From: Seminavis robusta | Lineage: Eukaryota; Bacillariophyta; Bacillariophyceae; Naviculales; Naviculaceae | Direction of reading: 5' to 3' | DNA length: 64,000 nt | NCBI GenBank assembly: GCA_903772945.1 | Contig: CAICTM010000063.1 | Span: 62,001-126,000 of the forward strand | Shown here: positions 49,283-57,943 of the stretch, in pieces | Layout of the letters: every line of letters starts with the position of its first letter | Numbering within the stretch: the stretch's first letter is position 1 | The notes under the pieces: generated by a model | The model's input: only the letters and a program-made list of their open reading frames with translations | Told to the model about the DNA's origin: nothing | Databases searched by the model: none | Program-made: the position numbers and the translations under genes

Positions 49283-50365
49283 TCACCGGGCCCCAGGGCA
49301 GCCATTGTCACGTAGCCACTGGATCACTGCGATTCTGTTGCTTCTTCTGCTGCTTTTGGCATACGTCCATGTCCTTGCATCCCATGGACAACCCTCCGCA
49401 CGAGCCCACTTCAAAAGTTCCAAATGGCCATTTCTAGCAGCACAGGCACATGTCTCTGCATTCCATGGACATCCACTCTCACGAGCCCACTTCAAAAGAT
49501 CCAAATGTCCACCTAAAGCAGCAAAAAGGCACACCCGTTCATTCCATGGACAACCATTCTCTCGTAACCAAATCAGAATTTCCAAATGTCCACCAGAAGC
49601 AGCAAAGGCACATGTCCCTGCATTCCATGGACAACCATTCGCACGAGCCCACTTCAAAAGTTCCAAATGGCCATTTCCAGCAGCAAAGGCACATGTCTCT
49701 GCACCCCACGGACAACCATTCTCTCTTGACCATTGGAGAACTTCCAAATGGCCATTTCTAGCAGCACAGGCACATGTCTCTGCATTCCATGGACAACCCT
49801 TCGCACGAGCCCACTTTAGAGTTTCCAGGTGGCCATTTTCAGCAGCATGCTTGCATGTCCCTGCAGCCCATGGACACCCATTTGCTCTTAACCATTGCAG
49901 CATTTCAATATGTCCATTGTTAGCAGCAAAGGAACATGTCTGTTTATACCAAGGGAATCCTTGTTGGTGTGCCCACTGCATGCCAGTAATACTTCCAATT
50001 CTGGCGATTGCATTGCAAACATGATAAAGATCCGGTGTTTTGTGGCTGGAATTGTCCTGTCGCCAGTATTCTGCACGTTTCTGGTTGCAGAATGTTTCGC
50101 TGTAAAGAGTGTCGGTGATTTCTGCAGAGCGCTTGTCAGGATTGTAAGGGCTATCCTTTACATTTCTTGGCTTTTTCTCAAGTTCCATTTCACAGTAGTC
50201 TTTGTAGAGTCGATTCATCTTCTTGTTGACAGCCCCTACGAAAGCATACTGTCCAAAACCAACAAACGATAAAATCTGGCCACTCCAAATCATATCGTCC
50301 GCAAACAGGAGTGGAGACTCGGCAGTTCTACCGGTAGTACCTTCATTAGCAGTATTAGTATTCAT
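49283..50365 (-). CDS. Ankyrin-type repeat protein
   Basis: A 360-residue protein from the ATG at 50365. Residues 30-70 (DMIWSGQILSFVGFGQYAFV) resemble an F-box-like or helical cap, then about nine repeats of 26-27 residues begin near 110 with consensus NGHLEVLKWARANGCPWN. The conserved G-H-L-E and N-G-C-P-W features form the ankyrin-like family that is large in diatoms and in algal giant viruses. The DNA repeats at about 78-bp period but copies differ, so the array is old. Ankyrin arrays bind proteins; the partner is unknown. C-terminus ends CPGAR. Confidence 0.82.
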   Translation of the reverse strand: MNTNTANEGTTGRTAESPLLFADDMIWSGQILSFVGFGQYAFVGAVNKKMNRLYKDYCEMELEKKPRNVKDSPYNPDKRSAEITDTLYSETFCNQKRAEYWRQDNSSHKTPDLYHVCNAIARIGSITGMQWAHQQGFPWYKQTCSFAANNGHIEMLQWLRANGCPWAAGTCKHAAENGHLETLKWARAKGCPWNAETCACAARNGHLEVLQWSRENGCPWGAETCAFAAGNGHLELLKWARANGCPWNAGTCAFAASGGHLEILIWLRENGCPWNERVCLFAALGGHLDLLKWARESGCPWNAETCACAARNGHLELLKWARAEGCPWDARTWTYAKSSRRSNRIAVIQWLRDNGCPGAR

Positions 50366-50684
50366 GGTGCAGGACTAGCTAGCTAACTAGCTACTAGTAG
50401 TAGATGGTACATGTAGCAGTGGCTGCTGTGGTTGTGGTGATGCTGTTGTAATCGCTGTTGTACAGTACTGTAATAGTTTACAAGCCCAGGTTGCTTCTGG
50501 CGGGACTCGCAGTCCTGGATACTGCCGTCAAATCCTCGCCTCAAAGATCTTCGACAAACCATCAAACTGGCCGCAAGTTCCGATTAGAAAGCACCGAGGC
50601 CAACGTTCATTCACTTCGTGCTCTAGCTAGCTTCTGTGCATACCGGTACGGTAGACTCCCCACAATAGTAGACTAGTTTCTACC
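50366..50684. other. Intergenic, divergent promoter region
   Basis: About 320 bp between the ankyrin gene and the GH31 gene. It carries ctagctagctaactagctac near 50374 and GTAC words near 50640. Confidence 0.45.
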
Positions 50685-53417
50685 ATGAGTGCTTCTCTTC
50701 TCCTGGTCCTCCTCCTCCTGTTGTCGTTGTGTGACCCCGTTTGGTCCTCTGGGCACAATGACAACAGCAACAACAGCAATAATAATATTGTGGTCCTGAC
50801 CGATCATTTGGCTCTGCAAGTGATTTCTCCCGCCATCATTCGGGTGTTTCGATGTGTCCATTGTTCTGAAAAAAATATCTCGCAAGCACTCTTGCAACGT
50901 TCGAGTTTGGTGGTGGTGTCCCAACAAGAGAGCATCGCTGAGACCACCTTTTCCGTCGACAAGTCGGAGAATGGCAACACCCAAGTGACCACGGGTCGTT
51001 TGATCGTCGAGACAGTTGGTGCGAAAGGAGAACAGGTGTTGGAATTTCGAGATCGCCCTAGCAACAAGGTCCTGGTTCTAGAGGGCAGGTCCTTGGCGGA
51101 TACTACCGATGCGGGCATCTTCCAGGTTGGACAAGAATGGGAACTCGCCACACAAGAAGGAGAAGCCATTTACGGAGGAGGTCAATTTGTCAATGGAGAA
51201 CTGAATTACCGATCGGCTCCCATTCAGCTCAAGCAATTCAATACCGAAGCTGTCGTGCCGTTTCTTCTTTCCAGCAATCACTATGGCATTTTGTGGGATC
51301 AGTATGGGGAAGGATTCTTGAATGCCCCACAAGACACCATTGCTCTCGTCCACACAAACAACACAAACACCTATACATCTTCATTTGTTCCACCCGCACA
51401 GGGGGATTACTGGTTTTCTCTAAGTGCCTGCCCCAACAAGTTTGGATGTCCCGGGGCTGTTTCCATGCAGCTCAATACTACAACAACTAGTAGCAGTACC
51501 ACCAGCGATTACACCTGGAACTGTGGCTACGCCATTGCCAACATGCCCAACAGCATTGCCTGTCGCGCCAAAGGATTGGTACAGGGTCAAACCTACCACG
51601 TCACTGTGACAACCACGGGAAATACTCCACCCTTCTTGTCCTACAGGAACATTGCCACACACAACACACTCGTCATTCAGACCAAAGCATCCTTTGTGGC
51701 CGACTATTACTTTGTGGGCAACACTCCGCCGTCGTCCCAAGATGATGATGATGATGATACGAGAACTCTGGACGGCGTCATTGCCAACTACCGACAGTTG
51801 ACCGGAACGGCCTACCTGTACGACAAATGGGTCTACGGATTCTGGCAATGCAAGGAACATTACCACAATCAAACCGAATTGATGGCAGCCGCCACCAGAT
51901 TTCGTAACGAACATATTCCCGTCGATGCCTTTGTCCAGGACTGGCGGTATTGGGGGGATTTGGGGTGGGGACCGCACTGGGATCACAAAATCTATCCCGA
52001 TCCAAAAGGCATGATTCAACAATTGCACGCCTCCAACATTCATTTCATGATTTCCGATTGGTCCATGTTCGACCCCAAAACGCCGGAATACAAGGCACTC
52101 CACGACGCCGGAGCCATGTTGCCCGATGGATCTCATTTCATGGATCCCTGGAATCCACAAACGCGGGACATGTTTATGGAATTTGCCGACAAGGCATTCT
52201 TTTCGATCGGGGCCGATGCGTTGTGGCTGGATGCCACCGAACCCGAAGGATCAGATCAAATTGGCAAACAGATTCATTTGGGATCGGGAGATGAATATGC
52301 CAATACGTACTCGCTCATGGTGGCCAAGAGTATTCACGACGGCCTCACTGCTTCAGCCGACAACAACAATAAGCGCCGCGTCTTTTCTCTGACGCGCAGT
52401 TCCTTTGCCGGACAACAACGGTACGGCGCTACCTTGTGGAGTGGCGATACCAGTGGCTCGTGGGATTCCCTTCGGCGACAAATCGCCATGTCCACCAATT
52501 ATCAGCTCTCCGGGATACCCTACTGGAGCATGGATACCGGAGGTTTCTTTCGCCCTCCCGATCAGTACACTAGCCTAGACTATCATCATTTGTTGATTCG
52601 ATGGTTCCAGTTCTCCGTGTTTACACCCATCTTTCGGGTGCACGGGAGTGGGACAGATACCGAGCTGTGGAACTTTGGAGCCACCGTCCAAGCCACGATT
52701 GTGGATACCGCCATTCGATTTCGGTACCGGCTGCTAGAGTACATTTACGCGGGCTTTCATCGCGTGGAAACCGAGCATTACACCATGCAGCGAGGGCTGG
52801 TACTGGACTTTTGGCAGGATTCTGCGGTACTGGACATACCGGATCAATACATGTTTGGATACTCCTTCTTGGTGGCACCAATCTACTCGCCAGATGGTAG
52901 TCGGACCGTGTATCTTCCAAAGTTGCAGGAAGGTGGAATGTGGCATTGCTTTTTCTCTGGGAAGCAAATTGCTGGCGGCTCGACTGTCCCGTTTACAAAC
53001 ATGACAATGGATCATATCCCGGTGTTTGTCCGACCCAGCATTGTTGTCCTTGGCCCTGACGGACGAGAGCATGTGAATGACCATGTTGGATCTGACCCCT
53101 TCCGGTTGGAAGTTCGAGTGTATGGTGGGGCAAATTCGAAGTTTGTACTGTTTGAAGATGACGGTACATCCAGTGACCCAAATCGACCGTCAACCTCGGT
53201 TTCATTTTCCTGGGATGAGAGCTCTTCAACCCTACTCGTTAGTGACCGAACAGGGACTCCCTTTCCGGGAATGCCAGCAAAAAGGTCAATTGACGTTGTC
53301 CTGGTTCGTCCTGGTATTGGAATTGGCATAGCCCCCACCAGTCAGCCCGATGCTTCCGTGGTATACGATGGGTCTGCAATCAAGGTCAAACTTGGCACTT
53401 CTGCTACTGCTGAGTAA
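50685..53417 (+). CDS. Secreted GH31-family alpha-glycosidase
   Basis: A 910-residue protein from an ATG. A signal peptide (SLLLVLLLLLSLCDPVWSS) leads into an N-terminal beta-sandwich, an insert with N-linked-type Ser/Thr-rich loop (TTTTSSSTTSDYTWNCGYA), then the GH31 (beta/alpha)8 barrel: DKWVYGFWQCKEHYHNQTEL, the catalytic nucleophile D516 in WLDATEPEGSD, and acid/base candidate D588 in TLWSGDTSGSW. The C-terminal region has beta domains (YMFGYSFLVAPIY, FVLFEDDGTSSDP). GH31 enzymes hydrolyse alpha-glucosides or alpha-xylosides. The WLDATEPE nucleophile motif is more like the xylosidase-type subgroup than the WIDMNE type, so the substrate is open. Extracellular or vacuolar. Confidence 0.9.
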   Translation: MSASLLLVLLLLLSLCDPVWSSGHNDNSNNSNNNIVVLTDHLALQVISPAIIRVFRCVHCSEKNISQALLQRSSLVVVSQQESIAETTFSVDKSENGNTQVTTGRLIVETVGAKGEQVLEFRDRPSNKVLVLEGRSLADTTDAGIFQVGQEWELATQEGEAIYGGGQFVNGELNYRSAPIQLKQFNTEAVVPFLLSSNHYGILWDQYGEGFLNAPQDTIALVHTNNTNTYTSSFVPPAQGDYWFSLSACPNKFGCPGAVSMQLNTTTTSSSTTSDYTWNCGYAIANMPNSIACRAKGLVQGQTYHVTVTTTGNTPPFLSYRNIATHNTLVIQTKASFVADYYFVGNTPPSSQDDDDDDTRTLDGVIANYRQLTGTAYLYDKWVYGFWQCKEHYHNQTELMAAATRFRNEHIPVDAFVQDWRYWGDLGWGPHWDHKIYPDPKGMIQQLHASNIHFMISDWSMFDPKTPEYKALHDAGAMLPDGSHFMDPWNPQTRDMFMEFADKAFFSIGADALWLDATEPEGSDQIGKQIHLGSGDEYANTYSLMVAKSIHDGLTASADNNNKRRVFSLTRSSFAGQQRYGATLWSGDTSGSWDSLRRQIAMSTNYQLSGIPYWSMDTGGFFRPPDQYTSLDYHHLLIRWFQFSVFTPIFRVHGSGTDTELWNFGATVQATIVDTAIRFRYRLLEYIYAGFHRVETEHYTMQRGLVLDFWQDSAVLDIPDQYMFGYSFLVAPIYSPDGSRTVYLPKLQEGGMWHCFFSGKQIAGGSTVPFTNMTMDHIPVFVRPSIVVLGPDGREHVNDHVGSDPFRLEVRVYGGANSKFVLFEDDGTSSDPNRPSTSVSFSWDESSSTLLVSDRTGTPFPGMPAKRSIDVVLVRPGIGIGIAPTSQPDASVVYDGSAIKVKLGTSATAE

Positions 53418-53731
53418 ATGTGTCATATTCAACACAGTCAATCAGACATGCCATCAAAAGAAATCAGCAAATCTCCACAGACTGCATTCAGACAGTTCGT
53501 CAAAGACATGAGCAATTTTCTATAGACGTACGTCGACTTTACGAGTGCAACTAGGTTGTTTGGCCTTTAACAGAGAAGATTATACGCTGTACGCTACACT
53601 TGACGGAGACGGACCACACACGTGGCGCCATCCAGAAGAGATCTGTCGGTGTCGGTATCGTTGCGAGTTTAAGGGCAAACATTGGTTGCCCGGCGGTGTA
53701 GCCGTGACGAGATCTTCGCAGCTTCCACTGC
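53418..53731. other. Intergenic, no gene recognised
   Basis: About 310 bp between convergent genes; nothing recognised. Confidence 0.4.
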
Positions 53732-55090
53732 TCAAAGAGATTGCTGCAGAACGCTCTTGGCAACCAACTCGGGCCTTGCAGACAAGAAGAAAAATATCGC
53801 GGGGACGCTATTGCTACAGCAGACCAGTGCGTCAACCCACTCGCTGTCTCTCACCGGCAGACTGGGATCTCGTGAGCACAGCAAGCGCTTTCGCCCGGCA
53901 CGGTTGAGGAGCAGACTGAGTTGTATAGAGGACCACGCCCCTCTTGACCTCGAGTTGCCGAAGCCCGCAGGAAACTGAAGAAACGTCCTTCTTGACGTCG
54001 CGGTATTGCTCCCCGCAGGAAAATGGATCCGTTGAACTGTTGTGTTTACGTCAAGCGCTTCGGCAAATGCCCTCAAGATATCTACCACATCCGCACCACG
54101 TGCTATGGGTCCGTCGCCAGACACATCAATATCTGTGAGGCAATCATTGTCCACCAGAACCTTGGCGAAGGCAACCCATTCGTCTTTCTTTCTGGATTTG
54201 CCATGCAGGTTGATCTTCTTGAGACTACTGCCTGTTTTGAGCCACTCCAGGAGTATTTCCCACCCTCGAGGACAAATGATGGCGTCGCGCAGACTCAGTG
54301 TGGTCATCGACCTGTTCCCTGATAATCCTCTCGCCAGCGCTTCCCAACCTTTCAAGGAAATGAGATGGTGGGATAGATTCAAAGTTGTAAGCGCAGTGTT
54401 GACTTTTAGAGCCTCCGCCAGGACGAGATGGCCGTTCGGTCCAATATTCTTGGAAATAGTGAGCGACCTCAAGATTGTGTTGCGTTTTATGGCTTCTGCG
54501 ATTGCAGCGCAACCCTCGGACCCAACGTTGCTTGACCCGAGATCAAGCTCTTGTATGTGTGTGGTCTGGCGAACAATATCAGAAACAAAACTCCATCCGT
54601 CAGGCTCCAGATTGCACCTTACAAGGCTCAGGCTCGTCAAGGATGAGCTCCCAGCGACAGCATTGGCCAATTCCCGGAAGGGGTCAGTGGGGATGGTGCC
54701 TGGGCTGTGGCGGATGTGCAGCTTGTCCAGAGACTTGCTTGTTCGGACAATCTCAGTCAGCGCACAGCACCCTTCAGATTGTAATCTAATATCCTTCAGA
54801 ACGATAGATGTGATTTTCAGGATATCCATACCAGATACTGCAGTTGCGAGTTCTTGCCATCCTTCAGGAGACAAGCCACCGTGGGAGAAGACGACTGTGT
54901 GACTGAAGTTGTGCCACCCGTGATCACTTGGTTTCTTCCCTACCAGCTCCATCGCCTCGGAGTTTCGGTGTTGTCGTCCAAATCTGCCAATAGGGATTTC
55001 GTCCTGCACAGCCAACATCGCGTTCTGCTCTCTCAATGCTTGGCAATAGCCATGGACATCGTACTTCACTCTCTGTCCATGCCTTATCAT
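53732..55090 (-). CDS. Ribonuclease-inhibitor-type leucine-rich repeat protein
   Basis: A 452-residue protein from the ATG at 55090 (MIRHGQRVKYDVHGYCQ); the frame is open 54 codons further but only to a GTG, so an upstream exon is possible. LRR-RI repeats of about 28 residues run from about 90 to 360, such as CAAIAEAIKRNTILRSLTIS, LVLAEALKVNTALTTLNLSH and WEALARGLSGNRSMTTLSLR. There is no NACHT or signal peptide. These are typically protein-protein scaffolds. The C-terminal 80 residues lack repeats and have several Arg and Cys. Confidence 0.78.
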   Translation of the reverse strand: MIRHGQRVKYDVHGYCQALREQNAMLAVQDEIPIGRFGRQHRNSEAMELVGKKPSDHGWHNFSHTVVFSHGGLSPEGWQELATAVSGMDILKITSIVLKDIRLQSEGCCALTEIVRTSKSLDKLHIRHSPGTIPTDPFRELANAVAGSSSLTSLSLVRCNLEPDGWSFVSDIVRQTTHIQELDLGSSNVGSEGCAAIAEAIKRNTILRSLTISKNIGPNGHLVLAEALKVNTALTTLNLSHHLISLKGWEALARGLSGNRSMTTLSLRDAIICPRGWEILLEWLKTGSSLKKINLHGKSRKKDEWVAFAKVLVDNDCLTDIDVSGDGPIARGADVVDILRAFAEALDVNTTVQRIHFPAGSNTATSRRTFLQFPAGFGNSRSRGAWSSIQLSLLLNRAGRKRLLCSRDPSLPVRDSEWVDALVCCSNSVPAIFFFLSARPELVAKSVLQQSL

Positions 55091-55558
55091 GCTGCTGGCT
55101 CCGTGCCCGTTGCTTTTTAGTCTATGTGTTGGCCTTTTCTGTTGCTGTTGAAGGCGAAGGAGATCAGTCGTAACTTTTTGTGAATATGGCCGAAACCGTC
55201 CCCGTACCGGTACGGACGGACGAGCACAACACACAAAAGCACAGCAGACCACAATACCTTTAGGAGTTGTGACAGGTGCAAAAAGTTCATGACTGAATTC
55301 TTATGTATGAAATGAGTTAGATATGTAAACAACAGTGGTGGCATCGATCGAAAGGATCTGAAAGCACCCCTTTCCTGGAACGTCACGAAGGAATGCCGTG
55401 TTCTTCCTATCGTCTCCACTCTGCCAACTCAAGCATTGGAGTGCATGTATGATGTATTCAGGAAACAGGAAAATCTTCCCCACCCTCCACGCGAACTAGA
55501 ACATCCATCTATCGCTAGCTTGCCTGAAATGACTGTTTCTAGCAGGCTGGTATCATGA
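55091..55558. other. Intergenic, no gene recognised
   Basis: About 470 bp upstream of the LRR-RI gene. The LRR-RI frame's non-ATG extension lies here to 55252; otherwise nothing recognised. Confidence 0.4.
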
Positions 55559-57943
55559 TCATATCCATGCCATGGCCAGGAGTGCCGAGGACGCGAGCAG
55601 CGCCAGCAATGATCCCACTGTCCTCACATTTGTGTCGGCTGCTGCACTGTGTGCTCGCAAGCGCCCGTTCATTTCCATCTTGTCTTGTTCCAACGATCGC
55701 TGCTTGATGGGTTTGCCGACAAGAGCCCGACGGAAGCCAAAGTCAGGGTCTTTCACAGGGCCACTCCTGGTTCTGGAGACAGATCCGACTGGAGGCATCA
55801 ACTCCTCGAACATGGTATCACCAAAGGCAACAGCGGCAGCGAGATCGACTGGATCCCAAATGACACCGTCGGCATCCTCCTCGTTCTTGGAGACAAAGTG
55901 AGAGTTACCTGCGTTTGCAGCACCTATACCATGAGCCACAAACGATTCAGCGTAGGAGAAAGGTCTTGGGAGAGGTCCTTGCCCTTGTGTGAATTGGAAG
56001 GCATCGTTCTTGGACCAGAAGACGCCAGGAGTGGATTTCAACCATGTAGGGCATTGCAATCGAGCGGCCTGCCAAAACACTTGACGATCGTTTGCGGCAT
56101 CAGCCTTTTCTCGCGGCATGAGTTCAATCTCGAGAATGTTGGGATTGCGACCGTTGCCTTCGGGACAAACGGGTGTGGCTTCGGCTCGGTGGTGACGTGC
56201 GACCAACGCGGCAGCGCTTCCTTCCGTGCTAATAGTAAAGTAGGGTTCCTTGATGTCATCGCCATCGTCGCTGCTGGGGATGTATCCCAAGAATCGCGTC
56301 ATCCACTCAAACTGATCCACCCATGCTTGTGCGGCTTGCGCCGGAAGAAAGATTTCATCTGTCAAGGCAGCCGCGAGGTTGATGGGATCCCACGTCCATC
56401 CGGCGGGAGCTTCGAACAATTCGTAACAGTCTTCCATGGTGGGTCCGGCCTCGGGATTGGGTTGGTAGACAGCCGTCAACGAGGCGCATTGGAAGGGTGG
56501 TTCAATGCGGAAACTATTGAGTGGGATGTACTCCAACAAGATTTCTTGCAATCGAGCATTGGGAGGGACGTTGCTCTGTTCTAGAGTGGTGACAAAGTCC
56601 AACCATGTCGCTGATTGTGCAATGTCGGCCAAGTTGTCGGTATCGACCGTGACCTTGTCCATAAGGACAGATGCCGGTCCGGCGTATTCCGTGACGAGAG
56701 TGTGGTTCTGGATTTCGTCCACTACCGCATGGACACGCATATGGTAGTCATTCTGATAGCAAGCCGATTCGCCACCGGGGGCATGGTAGCATCCGACCCA
56801 ATCGACATAGGCATCATCCTGGTGCACAAGAGTACGAAGGTATGTGAGCCTTGCATCAAAGTAGAAAAGACAAGATGAAAGAATGAAATGAATAGATGCA
56901 CTCACCATGGTAGCATCGAGGTAATTGACCGGGACAACTCGCCCTTGCGGAACATCGGTCAAAAAGAATACTTGCAAGGCCATGTCGGCACTGCTGGCAT
57001 GACTGATGGAAAGGGGAATACTGTACAGATTGGGTGTCGCGGGAACGGTAGCGGGTAGCTCATACTCGACCAAGAGAGGCTGCAAGGAGCCCTGTGCTTC
57101 ATCGGCTTGCAACTGCACGGCCACAAAGACGTGTCCCTGATCGATATAGCTCTGCAAAGCAGCTTCTAGTCCGCTGAAATCATCAGCATCATCTGGCAAG
57201 GTAAACTCCATGTCCTGCAACCACTGAATAACCTGGGAGGCATCTTGTCCGTCCAGGACGGCATAATCCAACACTCCCGCGGTACCCTGTTCTAGCACCA
57301 ACAGATCTCCACCAAATCCACGAGTAGGACCTTGAATGGGACAGTTCAACTCCAACGCTTCTGGACTGCAGGTGGTGTCCTCAGCCAAGGTGGAAAAGGA
57401 CGGAGGCCTGCCGGGTATGTTCATCCCCGGGAATTGACGAGCCGATTTGGCCGAAATGTCGTTGTTGGCGGCGTTGGCGCTGGGGTGGGTATAATTATGG
57501 ATTTCCAAGACAAACGAGGGTCGGGTATGTTCCTGCAGTGCGTCCATGAGTAGAGTGCTGCCCGTTTCGACACGCAACGGTGCCGCTGGTAAAGGGAGAA
57601 TCCAAGCAAAGACCTCTTCCTTCTCGTCTTCCGCCTCTTCAGTAGGGTTGCCCTGTCGGAACAAGATGCCATCGTTTCCGGTTGCGCCGCTGCTGCCACC
57701 TCCAAAGAGGAGTTCATCTTGGCCACTGCTGCCACCCGCATTCTTGTAGTCTAGTTGAATTTGCATGGTGACAGTAGACCCCTGCACTCCAAATACTACT
57801 ACATTGTTGGTGGCTGCCACGGGGTCTTGCTCAGGGGGAGCTCGCCCAAAGAACCCACCAAAGGCAGACACTGGGCTGCTGCTAACCAATAAGGCCGCCA
57901 GCAGCAGGGATAGGTAACATGGGGAGTGGGTTGTCATTATCAT
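55559..57943 (-). CDS. DUF2330-domain protein with probable 87-bp in-frame intron
   Basis: The frame starts at the ATG at 57943 (MIMTTHSPCYLSLLLAALLV); upstream it opens only at a TTG. The N-terminal leader has SPVSA then FGGFFG, an A then F junction that could be an ER or plastid signal. The body (VFAWILPLPAAPLRVETG, GFGGDLLVLEQGTAGVLDYA) resembles bacterial DUF2330 proteins, and a hydrophobic C-terminus (VGSLLALLASSALLAMAWI) suggests a membrane or GPI anchor. Positions 56905-56819 have donor GTGAGT and acceptor CACCAG, phase 0, 87 bp; removing them turns LDATM then 29 odd residues then DDAYVDWVGC into a continuous domain of 765 residues in total. Function unknown. Confidence 0.75.
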   Translation of the reverse strand: MIMTTHSPCYLSLLLAALLVSSSPVSAFGGFFGRAPPEQDPVAATNNVVVFGVQGSTVTMQIQLDYKNAGGSSGQDELLFGGGSSGATGNDGILFRQGNPTEEAEDEKEEVFAWILPLPAAPLRVETGSTLLMDALQEHTRPSFVLEIHNYTHPSANAANNDISAKSARQFPGMNIPGRPPSFSTLAEDTTCSPEALELNCPIQGPTRGFGGDLLVLEQGTAGVLDYAVLDGQDASQVIQWLQDMEFTLPDDADDFSGLEAALQSYIDQGHVFVAVQLQADEAQGSLQPLLVEYELPATVPATPNLYSIPLSISHASSADMALQVFFLTDVPQGRVVPVNYLDATMVSASIHFILSSCLFYFDARLTYLRTLVHQDDAYVDWVGCYHAPGGESACYQNDYHMRVHAVVDEIQNHTLVTEYAGPASVLMDKVTVDTDNLADIAQSATWLDFVTTLEQSNVPPNARLQEILLEYIPLNSFRIEPPFQCASLTAVYQPNPEAGPTMEDCYELFEAPAGWTWDPINLAAALTDEIFLPAQAAQAWVDQFEWMTRFLGYIPSSDDGDDIKEPYFTISTEGSAAALVARHHRAEATPVCPEGNGRNPNILEIELMPREKADAANDRQVFWQAARLQCPTWLKSTPGVFWSKNDAFQFTQGQGPLPRPFSYAESFVAHGIGAANAGNSHFVSKNEEDADGVIWDPVDLAAAVAFGDTMFEELMPPVGSVSRTRSGPVKDPDFGFRRALVGKPIKQRSLEQDKMEMNGRLRAHSAAADTNVRTVGSLLALLASSALLAMAWI

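Noticed and set aside
54042-54902. 286-codon forward frame
   Set aside because: Antisense to the LRR-RI gene; the repeat pattern creates the open frame.
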